Shown here: positions 1-8,166 of the stretch, in pieces
Numbering within the stretch: position 1 is the first letter of the stretch
How the letters are laid out: each line of letters starts with the position of its first letter
Assembly: GCF_947495025.1 (NCBI RefSeq)
Contig: NZ_CANLXG010000002.1
Span: 248,001 to 312,000, forward strand
Source of the DNA: an uncultured Roseobacter sp.
GTDB taxonomy: Bacteria; Pseudomonadota; Alphaproteobacteria; Rhodobacterales; Rhodobacteraceae
Length of the DNA stretch: 64,000 bases
Reading direction: 5' to 3'
Made by a program: the position numbers and the translations under genes
The notes under the pieces: generated by a model
What the model saw: only the letters and a program-made list of their open reading frames with translations
The model's database searches: none
Told to the model about the DNA's origin: nothing

Positions 1-241
1 GCACCGGCACATTCAGCGGCGCGCCACGGTCTTTCCAGTCAGGGATCAGCGCATCAAGGCCAACAGGGTCGAGCACAGCTCCGGACAGGATGTGGGCGCC
101 GACCTCAGAACCCTTCTCCAGCACAACGACATTACAGTCAGCATCCAGTTGTTTCAGCCGGATCGCAGCAGAAAGGCCCGCAGGCCCCGCGCCCACGATG
201 ACGACGTCATATTCCATTGCTTCACGTTGGGTGTCGCTCAT
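1..241 (-). CDS. Electron-transfer flavoprotein-ubiquinone oxidoreductase, N-terminal part
   Basis: This is the first 80 residues of a protein cut by the window edge. They contain a Rossmann FAD-binding motif ([17 protein letters not shown], from about residue 13) followed by [18 protein letters not shown], which is characteristic of ETF-QO. The enzyme is a peripheral inner-membrane flavo/iron-sulfur protein that passes electrons from ETF, reduced by acyl-CoA and dimethylglycine-type dehydrogenases, to ubiquinone. An acyl-CoA dehydrogenase and a dimethylglycine-type enzyme occur elsewhere in the window and may feed it. The Fe-S domain lies outside the window. ATG at 239-241. Confidence 0.9.
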   Translation of the reverse strand, partial: MSDTQREAMEYDVVIVGAGPAGLSAAIRLKQLDADCNVVVLEKGSEVGAHILSGAVLDPVGLDALIPDWKDRGAPLNVPV

Positions 242-407
242 CGATCAGCTCCCTGTCCTTAAAATGTCCGGCCTGGCTCTGCCGGCGCAACAATCGTTCG
301 CGATTGGCTAAACCACGCGTCAGTCCAATGCAATCACAACCGGGCGTCACAATCAGGCGAAATTCGCAATTCTGCGTCATTTTGGAACAGGGAAGTTTAC
401 GATCCGC

Positions 408-860
408 TCACTCCGGCGTGTCCCCCATCAGATACCGGGGCCCCTGCCCCCCGGCGGCGGCCTTGTCGACAGGGTTGTAGAGCGCGCAGGCCGGCAGGCT
501 CAGACACCCGCAACCAATACAACCATCCAGATTGTCGCGCAGCTTTTCCAGAGCCCCGATTTTTTCATCCAGCCGGGTGCGGAATGACCGGCTGATGCGC
601 GCCCAGTCCGAACGGGTCGGCGTCCGCCCACCGGGCAGTCTGTCCAGTTCCGCGCGGATTTCCGGCAGGGTGAATCCGAACTGCTGGGCAATCATCACAA
701 AACTGAGCCTGCGCAGATCGGATCTCTGAAACCGCCGCTGACCGCCCGCGTTGCGCCAGGGCCGGATCAGGCCCTGTGTTTCATAATACCGGATCGCAGA
801 TACCGCGAGCCCCGTTCTGTCCGCAAGAGCGCCGATGCTCAATCCTTCACTGATCGCCAT
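408..860 (-). CDS. soxR: Redox-sensitive MerR-family activator SoxR
   Basis: A 150-residue MerR-family regulator. The N-terminal winged helix-turn-helix (about 7-75) carries the SAIRYYE signature, followed by a dimerisation helix (about 80-112) and then the [2Fe-2S] cysteine motif C114-x2-C117-x-C119-x5-C125 (CIGCGC...), which is diagnostic of SoxR. Oxidation of the cluster by redox-cycling compounds switches on the target promoter. Outside enterics SoxR usually controls small detoxification genes and not soxS. The divergent VOC gene at 937 is the evident target, because a SoxR-box-like promoter lies between the two genes. Confidence 0.95.
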   Translation of the reverse strand: MAISEGLSIGALADRTGLAVSAIRYYETQGLIRPWRNAGGQRRFQRSDLRRLSFVMIAQQFGFTLPEIRAELDRLPGGRTPTRSDWARISRSFRTRLDEKIGALEKLRDNLDGCIGCGCLSLPACALYNPVDKAAAGGQGPRYLMGDTPE

Positions 861-870
861 AAATTTTTCC

Positions 871-901
871 TTGACCTGAAGTTAGGTTTAGAAATTAGGG
901 T
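871..901 (+). promoter_or_regulatory. SoxR-box promoter between soxR and the VOC gene
   Basis: A -35-like TTGACC (871-876) and a weak -10-like TAGGGT (896-901) are separated by 19 bp, the overlong spacer typical of MerR-family promoters. The spacer contains ACCTGAAGTTAGGTTTAGAA (874-893), which matches the consensus SoxR box (CCTCAAGTTAACTTGAGG) at most left-half positions and fewer right-half ones. The geometry and the neighbouring soxR support regulated transcription towards the VOC gene. The -10 assignment is tentative. Confidence 0.65.
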
Positions 902-936
902 AGCTGGTGACGAGTGTTTTTTGAAAGGAAAAAATC

Positions 937-1317
937 ATGTCGACTGAACTGGAACACGCCAACGTCACCGTTTCCGATGCTGTCGCAACGGCGGCATGGA
1001 TGACGCGCCTTTTTGGCTGGAAAATCCGCTGGGACGGGCCCTCGCTTGACGGTGGTCGCTCTATCCACGTGGGCTCTGATACGTCCTACATCGCTCTTTA
1101 TCAGCCCGCCCGCGAAACCACACCCGGCGCATCAAGCTATCACATCAGAGGTGGCCTGAACCACCTTGCAGTTACAGTATCCGACATTGAAGCGATGGAA
1201 ACTGCAGTGAAAAAAGAAGGTTTCGTGCCTGAAAACCACGCGGATTATGAACCGGGCAAGCGGTTTTATTTTCACGACACTGACGGCATCGAATACGAGG
1301 TTGTACAGTACGACTGA
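937..1317 (+). CDS. VOC-fold (glyoxalase/bleomycin-resistance-like) protein
   Basis: A 126-residue protein with one vicinal-oxygen-chelate unit made of two beta-alpha-beta-beta-beta modules. LEHANVTVSDAVATAAWMTRLFGW is at the N-terminus, and a second metal-ligand region (LNHLAVTVSD) starts near residue 73. The C-terminal YFHDTDGIEYEVVQY is typical of the family. The family includes glyoxalases, dioxygenases and antibiotic-binding proteins, and the exact substrate cannot be read here. The ATG at 937 is preceded by AAAGGAAA. The divergent soxR and the intervening SoxR box suggest induction by redox-active compounds, so a role in binding or detoxifying a redox-cycling molecule is plausible (inference). 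Confidence 0.85.
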   Translation: MSTELEHANVTVSDAVATAAWMTRLFGWKIRWDGPSLDGGRSIHVGSDTSYIALYQPARETTPGASSYHIRGGLNHLAVTVSDIEAMETAVKKEGFVPENHADYEPGKRFYFHDTDGIEYEVVQYD

Positions 1318-1420
1318 AACCTGTGTCAGGGCAGCGTACTGCCGCCTGTCAGATGGTTTACACAGAGGAGTCCTCTTGCATTTCTGCCCGCCCTAAGGTC
1401 AGGTATTGAGAATCTTTAAC

Positions 1421-1449
1421 GCGGCCCCCGGTTATTGCCGGCGGGCCGC
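1421..1449 (+). promoter_or_regulatory. Strong hairpin in the greA leader
   Basis: Arms GCGGCCCCCGG (from 1421) and CCGGCGGGCCGC (to 1449) can pair with one bulge around the loop TTATTG. The hairpin ends 21 bases before the chosen greA ATG. No T-run follows, so it is not a canonical terminator for the upstream VOC gene. It could be a 5' untranslated structure affecting greA expression or a transcript-stabilising element. Confidence 0.4.
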
Positions 1450-1470
1450 AGTATCTTGTGGAACGCGCAG

Positions 1471-1941
1471 ATGGACAAAATACCAATGACCCGCCAAGGC
1501 CATTCAGACCTTGAGGCCGAGCTCAAGCAGCTGAAGTCGGTCGAACGTCCGGCGATCATCAAAGCCATCGCAGAGGCCCGTGAACATGGTGACCTGTCGG
1601 AAAACGCCGAATACCACTCCGCGCGCGAGAAACAGTCGTTTATCGAGGGTCGCATCAAGGAACTGGAAGGTGTTCTCGGTCTGGCGGAGGTCATTGACCC
1701 CGCAAAACTCTCGGGCAGCATCAAGTTCGGAGCCACCGTTACTCTGGTGGACGAGGACACTGACGAAGAGAAAACCTGGCAGATCGTCGGCGAGCACGAA
1801 GCCAGCATCGAGAAAGGTCTTCTCAACATCAAATCACCGATTGCCCGTGCCCTGATCGGCAAGGACGAAGGCGACAGCGTCGAAGTACGCACGCCCGGTG
1901 GTGAGAAGTCCTATGAGGTTCTCAAAATCGTTTACGCCTGA
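1471..1941 (+). CDS. greA: Transcription elongation factor GreA
   Basis: 156 residues, the usual GreA length (about 158). It has an N-terminal coiled-coil (about 1-75) with the acidic tip [15 protein letters not shown] that enters the RNA polymerase secondary channel, and a C-terminal FKBP-like domain (about 80-156). GreA stimulates cleavage of back-tracked transcripts. The start [10 protein letters not shown] matches the family N-terminus. An upstream in-frame codon at 1435 would add 12 unrelated residues and would sit inside the leader hairpin, so it was not used. Confidence 0.95.
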   Translation: MDKIPMTRQGHSDLEAELKQLKSVERPAIIKAIAEAREHGDLSENAEYHSAREKQSFIEGRIKELEGVLGLAEVIDPAKLSGSIKFGATVTLVDEDTDEEKTWQIVGEHEASIEKGLLNIKSPIARALIGKDEGDSVEVRTPGGEKSYEVLKIVYA

Positions 1942-1955
1942 CAGGATCAGCTGAA

Positions 1956-3005
1956 ATGTCAGATGCATCTGAAACCGAACACGACACACCGGCGCACAGC
2001 CGGCCAACACCGCTTGGCATTTACGACCGTCCCGGCACCGAGGGCCTGACCAGTATCGAGATTATAGCACTGGCCCTGTCGGGGTTGTGGCTGCTGGCGG
2101 CTGTGGTCTTTTTCGTATTCGCGCCGTCTGATCCCGCCTCTGCAGGTGCAATCGGTGGTGGACTGCGTTTTATCATGGTCATGCTGGGAATCTTCATGCC
2201 GATCGGCATGATCTGGGTGGCGGCCACCGCTGCGCGGTCCAGCAGGGTCATGCGCGAAGAGAGCCAGCGCTTGCAAACGGCCATTGATGCCATCCGTCAG
2301 GCCTATATCACCCAGAACCAGGCCGGCGCGACAGGTGCAGAACCCGCGTCTGTGGCCCGGCGTCTGGATGAAATCGCAGCTGCAACGCGCAACACCGAAA
2401 CGGTTCTCGCAACATTCACCTCACGGCGCGACAGTGAGCGCACCACATCGCCGCCACGCAATATACCACCAGTTGCAACGCCCGACGATCAGCCCGCTCT
2501 CGCACTGGGGACTGCAGTTTCTGAAATCGCCCCGCCGCTGCCAAAAGCAGATTTTATCCGTGCTCTGAACTTCCCGGAAACCGCAGAGGACGAAGCAGGT
2601 TTTGCAGCCTTGCGCCGGGCGTTGAGGGACCGGCCATCCTCGCAGCTGATACAGGCCGCTCAGGATGTGCTGACGCTTCTCAGTCAGGACGGCATCTATA
2701 TGGACGACCTCCGCCCGGACCGGGCAAGACCGGAAGTCTGGCGACAGTTCGGACACGGGCTGCGCGGACGGTCCATAGCGGCGCTGGGAGGTATCCGGGA
2801 CAGATCATCACTGGCCCTCACGGCAGGACGCATGAAGCAGGATCCTATTTTCCGCGACGCTGCGCATCATTTCCTGCGTCTGTTTGACAAGACATTTGCC
2901 GTTTTCGAGAAAGACGCCACGGATGCCGAGATCTCTGCACTTGCAGAAACGCGCACCGCGCGGGCGTTCATGCTTCTCGGGCGGGTGGCCGGTACGTTTG
3001 ACTGA
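1956..3005 (+). CDS. Conserved membrane protein of unknown function
   Basis: 349 residues, 14 bases after greA. Two transmembrane helices are evident (about residues 34-56 and 68-92), followed by a charged, probably coiled-coil segment (about 93-125) and a soluble C-terminal part rich in Ala and Arg (about 195-349) ending in ARAFMLLGRVAGTFD. I do not recognise a characterised family. The layout suggests an inner-membrane protein with a large cytoplasmic C-terminal domain. It converges on the moeA fusion gene, and the stop codons are 7 bases apart. Confidence 0.75.
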   Translation: MSDASETEHDTPAHSRPTPLGIYDRPGTEGLTSIEIIALALSGLWLLAAVVFFVFAPSDPASAGAIGGGLRFIMVMLGIFMPIGMIWVAATAARSSRVMREESQRLQTAIDAIRQAYITQNQAGATGAEPASVARRLDEIAAATRNTETVLATFTSRRDSERTTSPPRNIPPVATPDDQPALALGTAVSEIAPPLPKADFIRALNFPETAEDEAGFAALRRALRDRPSSQLIQAAQDVLTLLSQDGIYMDDLRPDRARPEVWRQFGHGLRGRSIAALGGIRDRSSLALTAGRMKQDPIFRDAAHHFLRLFDKTFAVFEKDATDAEISALAETRTARAFMLLGRVAGTFD

Positions 3006-3012
3006 CACGTTG

Positions 3013-5085
3013 TCAGAGACCAAAACTGCCAAACGGAATGTATCGCACCGGTGTTCCGGGCGTGATGTCCATCGCCTCCATTGGCAATTCGACCAGACCG
3101 TCGGCCCAGGCCAGCCCGCTGATGCGGCCCGAACCCTCCGAAGGGAACACTTCGGCCGCCCCATTGCGGATACGCGCTCGCAGATACTCTGAACGACCGG
3201 GCTTTTTGTTCTTTGAAAACGCCGCGGGCACATCAAAACCCTGTGGATCAGACCAGGTTTCGCCCGCCAGGACCGCCATGGCGGGCCGCGCGAAAACCAG
3301 CGCACAGACCAGCGCGGCGACAGGGTTGCCGGGCAGTCCGAAAACCGGTTTTTGCTGCCAGAGGCCCAGCGCCAGAGGGCGCCCCGGTTTCACTGCAATA
3401 CGCCAAAGTGTCATCGTGCCAGTCTCATCCAGCAGCGCCGAGACGTGATCCTCGTCCCCCGCGGAGGCTCCGCCACTGGTGAGGATCACATCCGCTCTCA
3501 ACGCCGCTTCATCGAAACGCTGTTTAAGAGCGGCCCGGTCATCGGGCACACGCCCCATATCCAGCGGGACGTGCCCCAGACGTGCAACCATTTCCAAAAG
3601 CATAGGCCGGTTGGCATCAAAAATCTGGCCGTCCCGCGCCACGTCACCCTGCTCAACCAGTTCTTCACCGGTTGAAACCACCGCCACCCGCAACGGGTCA
3701 TGCACCTGTACCGTTCTCACACCGGTCGCAGCCAGCAGCGCCGCCTCGGGCGCACCAATCCGAACGCCTGCTGCGACAGCCGTGTCACCCGATGTCACAT
3801 CCTCTCCGGCTCTGCGGGTATTGGCACCGGTCTTTACCGGCCCGCGAAACGAGATGTGACCGTCAGCCACAACCACGTCCTCCTGCAGGACGACAGTATC
3901 AACACCTTCGGGCAGAGCAGCGCCTGTCAGAACACGCATGGCCTCGCCGGCGCCAAGACGCCCCGGTGCATCCCCGGCAGCAGCGCGGCTTGCCGAAAGC
4001 GGCAGGCGATGAACGCCGTCCGGTCGCCCGCCCGCAAAGCCATAGCCATCGACGGCGGTATTTGGCAGCGGCGGATTGCTGCGGGCCGCCTGTACTGCCG
4101 CGGCAGTCACCAGCCCCGTCGCCTGAGCAACCGGCACGTTGCGTATCGCCGTAACGGGCGCCAGGTTCCTGCGCAGGTGTTCCAGCGCTTCGGCGACCGG
4201 TGTCCACTGCACACCCGGCGGCAGTGCAAAACAACTGTTGGTCAGCAAGGGCGGCAGCGCGGCCGCAGTCTTGAGATCGTCTTCGAACCCAAGCCCGAAA
4301 ATCCATCCTTCTTCCGACGCATCAACCGCCAGCATCTTTGCAAGCGTATCCGGCGGCACCAGCGAAACCATCCGCGCAGTTTCGCTTACCTGCCATGCGT
4401 CCCGGATCATGTTGTCCGGTGCCTTGTCCAGCGTGAGCGATGGCCAGATCTCGACGAATGCGATATCTGTTTTCAGGGGCTCAAAAGGCCAGACCGCCGC
4501 GCCAAACCGATGGCGCAGGCGCTCAAGCACCGGCAATCCCATCAGAATCTGACTGCCCACTGCACCAGCACCCGCAAGTTGCCAGCATGTAAAGGCACCG
4601 GTGGCTTTTTCTTCGGCAAGACGCTTTTTCGGAAACGGGTTTACGTAGCCAGTCATGTTGCGCGGCAGGCCATCAATGTCCCGTCGGAGCGCATTTGCCC
4701 AGAAAGGGCCCTTACCCCCATGCGCAAGGTTGATGCGCGCCGCAAGGTCAAACCGGTTGTTGCGGTCCGGCGCATCCTCAACATGCGCTTCAAACCAGCC
4801 CCACAGCCCGAGCGGATCGTCCTCACCGGTCAGCGCACGGCAGAACCCTTTTGGATAGCCAAACGGAAAGTCAAATCCGGCGAATACCCGGCGCCCGGCA
4901 TCGCGCTCTTCACGCAGAAACGATGCGATCCAGTCTTCGGCCACCTGACGGTTACGCAGGTAAACCGGCTCTTCGCTGCGCCCCCCGCGGGCAACACCCG
5001 CCCAGATCGCATCGGCACAGGGGGTCGGACCCCGATCATTGCCTCCCGACCAGTCGACCATCAGAAAGGTATCGAACGGGGTCAC
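3013..5085 (-). CDS. moeA: MoeA-type molybdopterin molybdotransferase fused to an N-terminal RNase H-like domain
   Basis: 690 residues. The C-terminal part (about 290-690) is MoeA: PNTAVDGYGF, MRVLTGAALPEGVDTVV, SGGASAGDEDH, KPGRPLALG and FGLPGNPVAAL are all present, so molybdate insertion into adenylylated molybdopterin is expected. The N-terminal part (about 1-285) has MVDWSGG at 9-15, AGFDFPFGYPKGF near 68-80 and a later VEIWPSL. These resemble DUF429-like RNase H-fold proteins, though that assignment is inference. The start is GTG at 5083-5085, in a GTGA overlap with the mobB stop, which argues for coupled translation of the whole fusion. Confidence 0.88.
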   Translation of the reverse strand: MTPFDTFLMVDWSGGNDRGPTPCADAIWAGVARGGRSEEPVYLRNRQVAEDWIASFLREERDAGRRVFAGFDFPFGYPKGFCRALTGEDDPLGLWGWFEAHVEDAPDRNNRFDLAARINLAHGGKGPFWANALRRDIDGLPRNMTGYVNPFPKKRLAEEKATGAFTCWQLAGAGAVGSQILMGLPVLERLRHRFGAAVWPFEPLKTDIAFVEIWPSLTLDKAPDNMIRDAWQVSETARMVSLVPPDTLAKMLAVDASEEGWIFGLGFEDDLKTAAALPPLLTNSCFALPPGVQWTPVAEALEHLRRNLAPVTAIRNVPVAQATGLVTAAAVQAARSNPPLPNTAVDGYGFAGGRPDGVHRLPLSASRAAAGDAPGRLGAGEAMRVLTGAALPEGVDTVVLQEDVVVADGHISFRGPVKTGANTRRAGEDVTSGDTAVAAGVRIGAPEAALLAATGVRTVQVHDPLRVAVVSTGEELVEQGDVARDGQIFDANRPMLLEMVARLGHVPLDMGRVPDDRAALKQRFDEAALRADVILTSGGASAGDEDHVSALLDETGTMTLWRIAVKPGRPLALGLWQQKPVFGLPGNPVAALVCALVFARPAMAVLAGETWSDPQGFDVPAAFSKNKKPGRSEYLRARIRNGAAEVFPSEGSGRISGLAWADGLVELPMEAMDITPGTPVRYIPFGSFGL

Positions 5086-5573
5086 AGACCGACCTCGGCC
5101 AGAATGAAATCAGCAATCGCTGCAGTATCATTCAGATCAAAGACCGGCCTGTCGCTCTGCAAGGCAGTGTCGCTTGCGATAGCCGTGACCGTCGGATCCG
5201 TCTCAGCGATCAGAGGGTTCCCGGGCTCTGCACGAAACGCTTCGACCTTTGGATGGGCGTCGCGTTTATATCCTTCGATCAGCACCAGATCGACCGGTGC
5301 GAGTTTTGACAAAAGATGTTCCAGAGTGGGCTCGTCCTCATCGCGCAACTCGTGCATCAGCGCGAACCGTTTGCGGGACGCCAGAAGCACCTCTTTTGCG
5401 CCCGCCTGCCGGTGCCGGTAGCTGTCTTTGCCCTTGTGATCCACATCGAAAACATGGTGCGCATGTTTTACAGTCGACACCGAGAAGCCGCGCCCGGTTA
5501 TCTCTGTGACAAGGCGTTCCATCAGCCCTGTTTTTCCGGCATTCTTCCAGCCCACCACACCGTAGAGTTTCAT
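5082..5573 (-). CDS. mobB: Molybdopterin-guanine dinucleotide biosynthesis protein MobB
   Basis: 163 residues. The P-loop GWKNAGKTGLMERL begins at about residue 8, followed by VKHAHHVFDVDHKGKDSYRHR and LVLIEGYKRD, all typical of MobB. It is a GTP-binding accessory protein that assists MobA in attaching GMP to molybdopterin. It lies in the fdhD-mobA-mobB-moeA operon, with ATGA overlap to mobA upstream and GTGA overlap to moeA downstream. Confidence 0.93.
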   Translation of the reverse strand: MKLYGVVGWKNAGKTGLMERLVTEITGRGFSVSTVKHAHHVFDVDHKGKDSYRHRQAGAKEVLLASRKRFALMHELRDEDEPTLEHLLSKLAPVDLVLIEGYKRDAHPKVEAFRAEPGNPLIAETDPTVTAIASDTALQSDRPVFDLNDTAAIADFILAEVGL

Positions 5574-6178
5574 AGCATGGCTCCGGCCTGCCGCAGGTCT
5601 TCGGGCGTGTTCACATTGAAGAACGGATCTGCGCCAACGACCGGGAATACTGCCTCCTGGCCACCATGTTTATCTGTCCAAAGCACAACCTTGCGCAGAC
5701 CGCCTTCCAGCGCCGCGCGCAGATCACTGCGGAGTGCGACGGGCCAGAGACCAAACGTCGGGTGCCGGTTTGACCCGCGTTCCGGGTCCGGCGTCGCCGC
5801 CAGTGCCAGCGGGTGTTCCATACCGTCCGATGCGAGCAACAGGCGCGGAACGAGGTCGCCCGGGAAAAACGGCGTATCCGCCGCCGCCGTTACGATAGTG
5901 TCCGCACCCTGTTCAGCCGCCCAGTCCAGTCCCGCCAGAACACCTGCAAGCGGTCCGGCAAAACCGGTAACGCTGTCGGCAAGGACAGTCAGCCCATAGC
6001 CGTCAAAGCGCGCTGCATCCCCATTTGCATTCAGTGCAATCGCTGCCACCTGCGGCTCCAGTCGGTCGATCACGCGCGCCAGCAGCGTCTGGCCGCCAAG
6101 TTCCAGCAGACCTTTGTCACCGCCGCCCATGCGCGTGGCCTGACCACCTGCCAGAATAACACCAAGCGGCTGTTTCAC
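5570..6178 (-). CDS. mobA: Molybdenum cofactor guanylyltransferase MobA
   Basis: 202 residues with the nucleotidyltransferase motif LAGGQATRMGGGDKGLLELGG (from about residue 10), and later TAAADTPFFP, which holds the metal-binding aspartate. It links GMP to Mo-molybdopterin to form the bis-MGD cofactor used by formate dehydrogenases and DMSO-reductase-family enzymes. The start is GTG (6176-6178) in a GTGA overlap with the fdhD stop, so translation is probably coupled. Confidence 0.93.
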   Translation of the reverse strand: MKQPLGVILAGGQATRMGGGDKGLLELGGQTLLARVIDRLEPQVAAIALNANGDAARFDGYGLTVLADSVTGFAGPLAGVLAGLDWAAEQGADTIVTAAADTPFFPGDLVPRLLLASDGMEHPLALAATPDPERGSNRHPTFGLWPVALRSDLRAALEGGLRKVVLWTDKHGGQEAVFPVVGADPFFNVNTPEDLRQAGAML

Positions 6179-7062
6179 GCGGCACCTTTCCGGCCGGAAC
6201 GGCGCGGTTCCTGCGGCACAGCACCAGGATCCGCATCCCGTTCAAGGCGCGCTTCGCCGGACAGGCAGACGAACCGGCTGCCTTTCATACGACCGATCAG
6301 GGTCAGGCCCGTTTCGCGCGCAATCTCAACGCCCCAGGCCGTAAAGCCCGAGCGCGAGGCGAGAACGGGAATACCCATCATCGCGGTCTTGATGACCATT
6401 TCCGAGGTGAGGCGGCCGGTTGTGTAAAGGATCTTGTCATCTGCGGCAACGGCTTCGGACAGCATCCAGCCCGCGATCTTGTCCACAGCGTTGTGGCGAC
6501 CGACATCCTCCATATAGACCAGCGGCCGGTCCTGCTGGCAGAGCACGGTGCCATGAATTGCGCCGGCCTCGAGATAGAGAGAGGGGGTCCGGTTGATGCG
6601 GGCACTGAGGGCATAGAGCCATGACGTCCGTACCGGCGTCTGCGGCAGCGCCACGCCTTCGAGGCCCTCCATCATATCGCCAAAAACGGTTCCCACAGCA
6701 CAGCCACTGGTTCTCGTCTTTTTACGCATCTTTTCTTCGTAATCCGTCTTGCGGGCAGTGCGGACAATGACCGTCTCAAGCTCTTCGTCATACTCGACGC
6801 CCGTAATCTCGTCGGCGTCGCTCAGCATTCCCTGATTGCGCAGAAATCCCAGCGCAAGATAATCCGGATAATCCCCGATGGTCATCGCCGTTACGATTTC
6901 CTGAGCGTTCAGAAAGATGGTCAGGGGGCGCTCCTCGACAACGTTTGCGGATATCTCTTCCCCGTTCTGATCAGTTCCGGTCACAGCGCGCGTCAGACGG
7001 GCGGCGCCGGGGTCCGGCGCGATCAGGTAATCGGTGCTGTCATCGATACGGGCCAATTGCAT
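6175..7062 (-). CDS. fdhD: Formate dehydrogenase sulfurtransferase FdhD
   Basis: 295 residues. FdhD passes sulfur from a cysteine desulfurase to the Mo-bis-MGD cofactor of formate dehydrogenase. Family signatures include FLRNQGMLSDADEI, TSGCAVG, MEDVGRHNAVDKIAGW and LTSEMVIKTA with ASRSGFT. The conserved loop reads TSGCAVG, so only the first cysteine of the CxxC pair studied in the E. coli protein is present. No formate dehydrogenase subunit is in this window. The ATG at 7060-7062 is preceded by AGGGGGG, and the gene heads the Mo-cofactor operon. Confidence 0.92.
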   Translation of the reverse strand: MQLARIDDSTDYLIAPDPGAARLTRAVTGTDQNGEEISANVVEERPLTIFLNAQEIVTAMTIGDYPDYLALGFLRNQGMLSDADEITGVEYDEELETVIVRTARKTDYEEKMRKKTRTSGCAVGTVFGDMMEGLEGVALPQTPVRTSWLYALSARINRTPSLYLEAGAIHGTVLCQQDRPLVYMEDVGRHNAVDKIAGWMLSEAVAADDKILYTTGRLTSEMVIKTAMMGIPVLASRSGFTAWGVEIARETGLTLIGRMKGSRFVCLSGEARLERDADPGAVPQEPRRSGRKGAA

Positions 7063-7111
7063 CCCCCCTGCGTCTGTGCCAGGTCTCGCGCATCACGTTA
7101 TAAAGCATCTC

Positions 7112-7843
7112 ATGCCCACCACCACATCGAAAACAACAGGAGCCGCCAGCTATTTCCGGAAGGGCTTACGCGACGGCGCGCCGTTTGTGCTGGTCGTCGG
7201 TCCGTTTGCTGTTCTCTTTGGCGTTCTGGCAACCGAAGCTGGCCTGAATGTTCTTGAAATACTTGCTTTTTCCGTTGTTGTAATCGCGGGTGCCGCACAG
7301 TTCACTGCCCTGCAGCTGATGACAGAAAACGCGCCAACGGTCGTCGTTCTGGCGTCGGCTCTGGCGGTGAATCTGCGCATGGCAATGTATTCCGCCTCGC
7401 TTACGCCATGGCTCGGAGCGGCGCCGCTCTGGCAACGGGCGCTCATCGCCTATTTTACTCTGGATCAGTCCTATGCCTGCGCAATCGGCCGGTATGAAGC
7501 AGAGCCGCATATGAGCCTGCGCGAACGCATCGGCTACTTTGCCGGAGCTGTCCTGCCTGTCGTTCCGACATGGTATGGATGCACCGTTGCGGGCGCGCTG
7601 CTTGGCTCGCGCATTCCGGAAAGCATGGCGCTGGATTTCGCGCTGCCCATCACCTTTCTGGCCCTGGTCGCACCGATGCTCCGGACCCCCGCCCATATGA
7701 TTGCGGCTTTTGTTTCTATTGTGGTCAGCCTGCTTGCAGCGGGTGTGCCATGGTCGCTGGGGCTGATCATTGCGGCGGTCTGCGGGATGATGGCCGGTGC
7801 GCGCGCTGAACTGTGGTTTGTTGCAAAAAGGCCAGCCCCATGA
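7112..7843 (+). CDS. azlC: AzlC-family branched-chain amino acid permease, large subunit
   Basis: 243 residues with several hydrophobic helices. LRDGAPFVLVVGPFAVLFG near the N-terminus and NLRMAMYSASLTPWLG are typical AzlC signatures. AzlC works with the small AzlD in exporting branched-chain amino acids or related compounds. The start at 7112 was chosen because it gives the usual N-terminus. It overlaps azlD by ATGA (7840-7843) and is divergent from fdhD. Confidence 0.9.
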   Translation: MPTTTSKTTGAASYFRKGLRDGAPFVLVVGPFAVLFGVLATEAGLNVLEILAFSVVVIAGAAQFTALQLMTENAPTVVVLASALAVNLRMAMYSASLTPWLGAAPLWQRALIAYFTLDQSYACAIGRYEAEPHMSLRERIGYFAGAVLPVVPTWYGCTVAGALLGSRIPESMALDFALPITFLALVAPMLRTPAHMIAAFVSIVVSLLAAGVPWSLGLIIAAVCGMMAGARAELWFVAKRPAP

Positions 7844-8166
7844 TCGACAAGAGCACCCTCTGGATCGTCATCATCGGTCTGGGACTGGGCAGCTACCTGC
7901 TGCGCTTTACCTTTATCGGGCTGGTCGGGGATCGCCCGATGCCAGCCTGGCTGTTGCGCCACCTGCGCTATACGGCCGTTGCGGTGCTGCCCGCCCTTGT
8001 CGCGCCGCAGGTGGTCTGGCCACAGGCAACCGGCGGAGAGCCGGACATTGCGCGCATGGCAGCGGCGGTTGTCACTCTGGCGGTCGGATACCGGACAGGA
8101 AACGTTTTCGCCGGGCTGTTCGCCGGGGCGGCGACACTTACAGTGATGCTGTCACTCGCCGGCTGA
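7840..8166 (+). CDS. azlD: AzlD-family small permease subunit
   Basis: 108 residues with about four hydrophobic segments. The N-terminal GLGLGSYLLRFTFIGL and the central RYTAVAVLPALVAPQV are AzlD hallmarks. It follows azlC with an ATGA overlap and is expected to form the two-component exporter with it. The last 15 bases overlap the end of the convergent lipoprotein gene. Confidence 0.88.
   Translation: MIDKSTLWIVIIGLGLGSYLLRFTFIGLVGDRPMPAWLLRHLRYTAVAVLPALVAPQVVWPQATGGEPDIARMAAAVVTLAVGYRTGNVFAGLFAGAATLTVMLSLAG

Noticed and set aside
3700..5421. Open frame of 573 codons on the + strand
   Set aside because: It lies antisense to the moeA fusion and mobB, which have clear family motifs. Its translation is Arg-rich with no domain and is a by-product of high GC.
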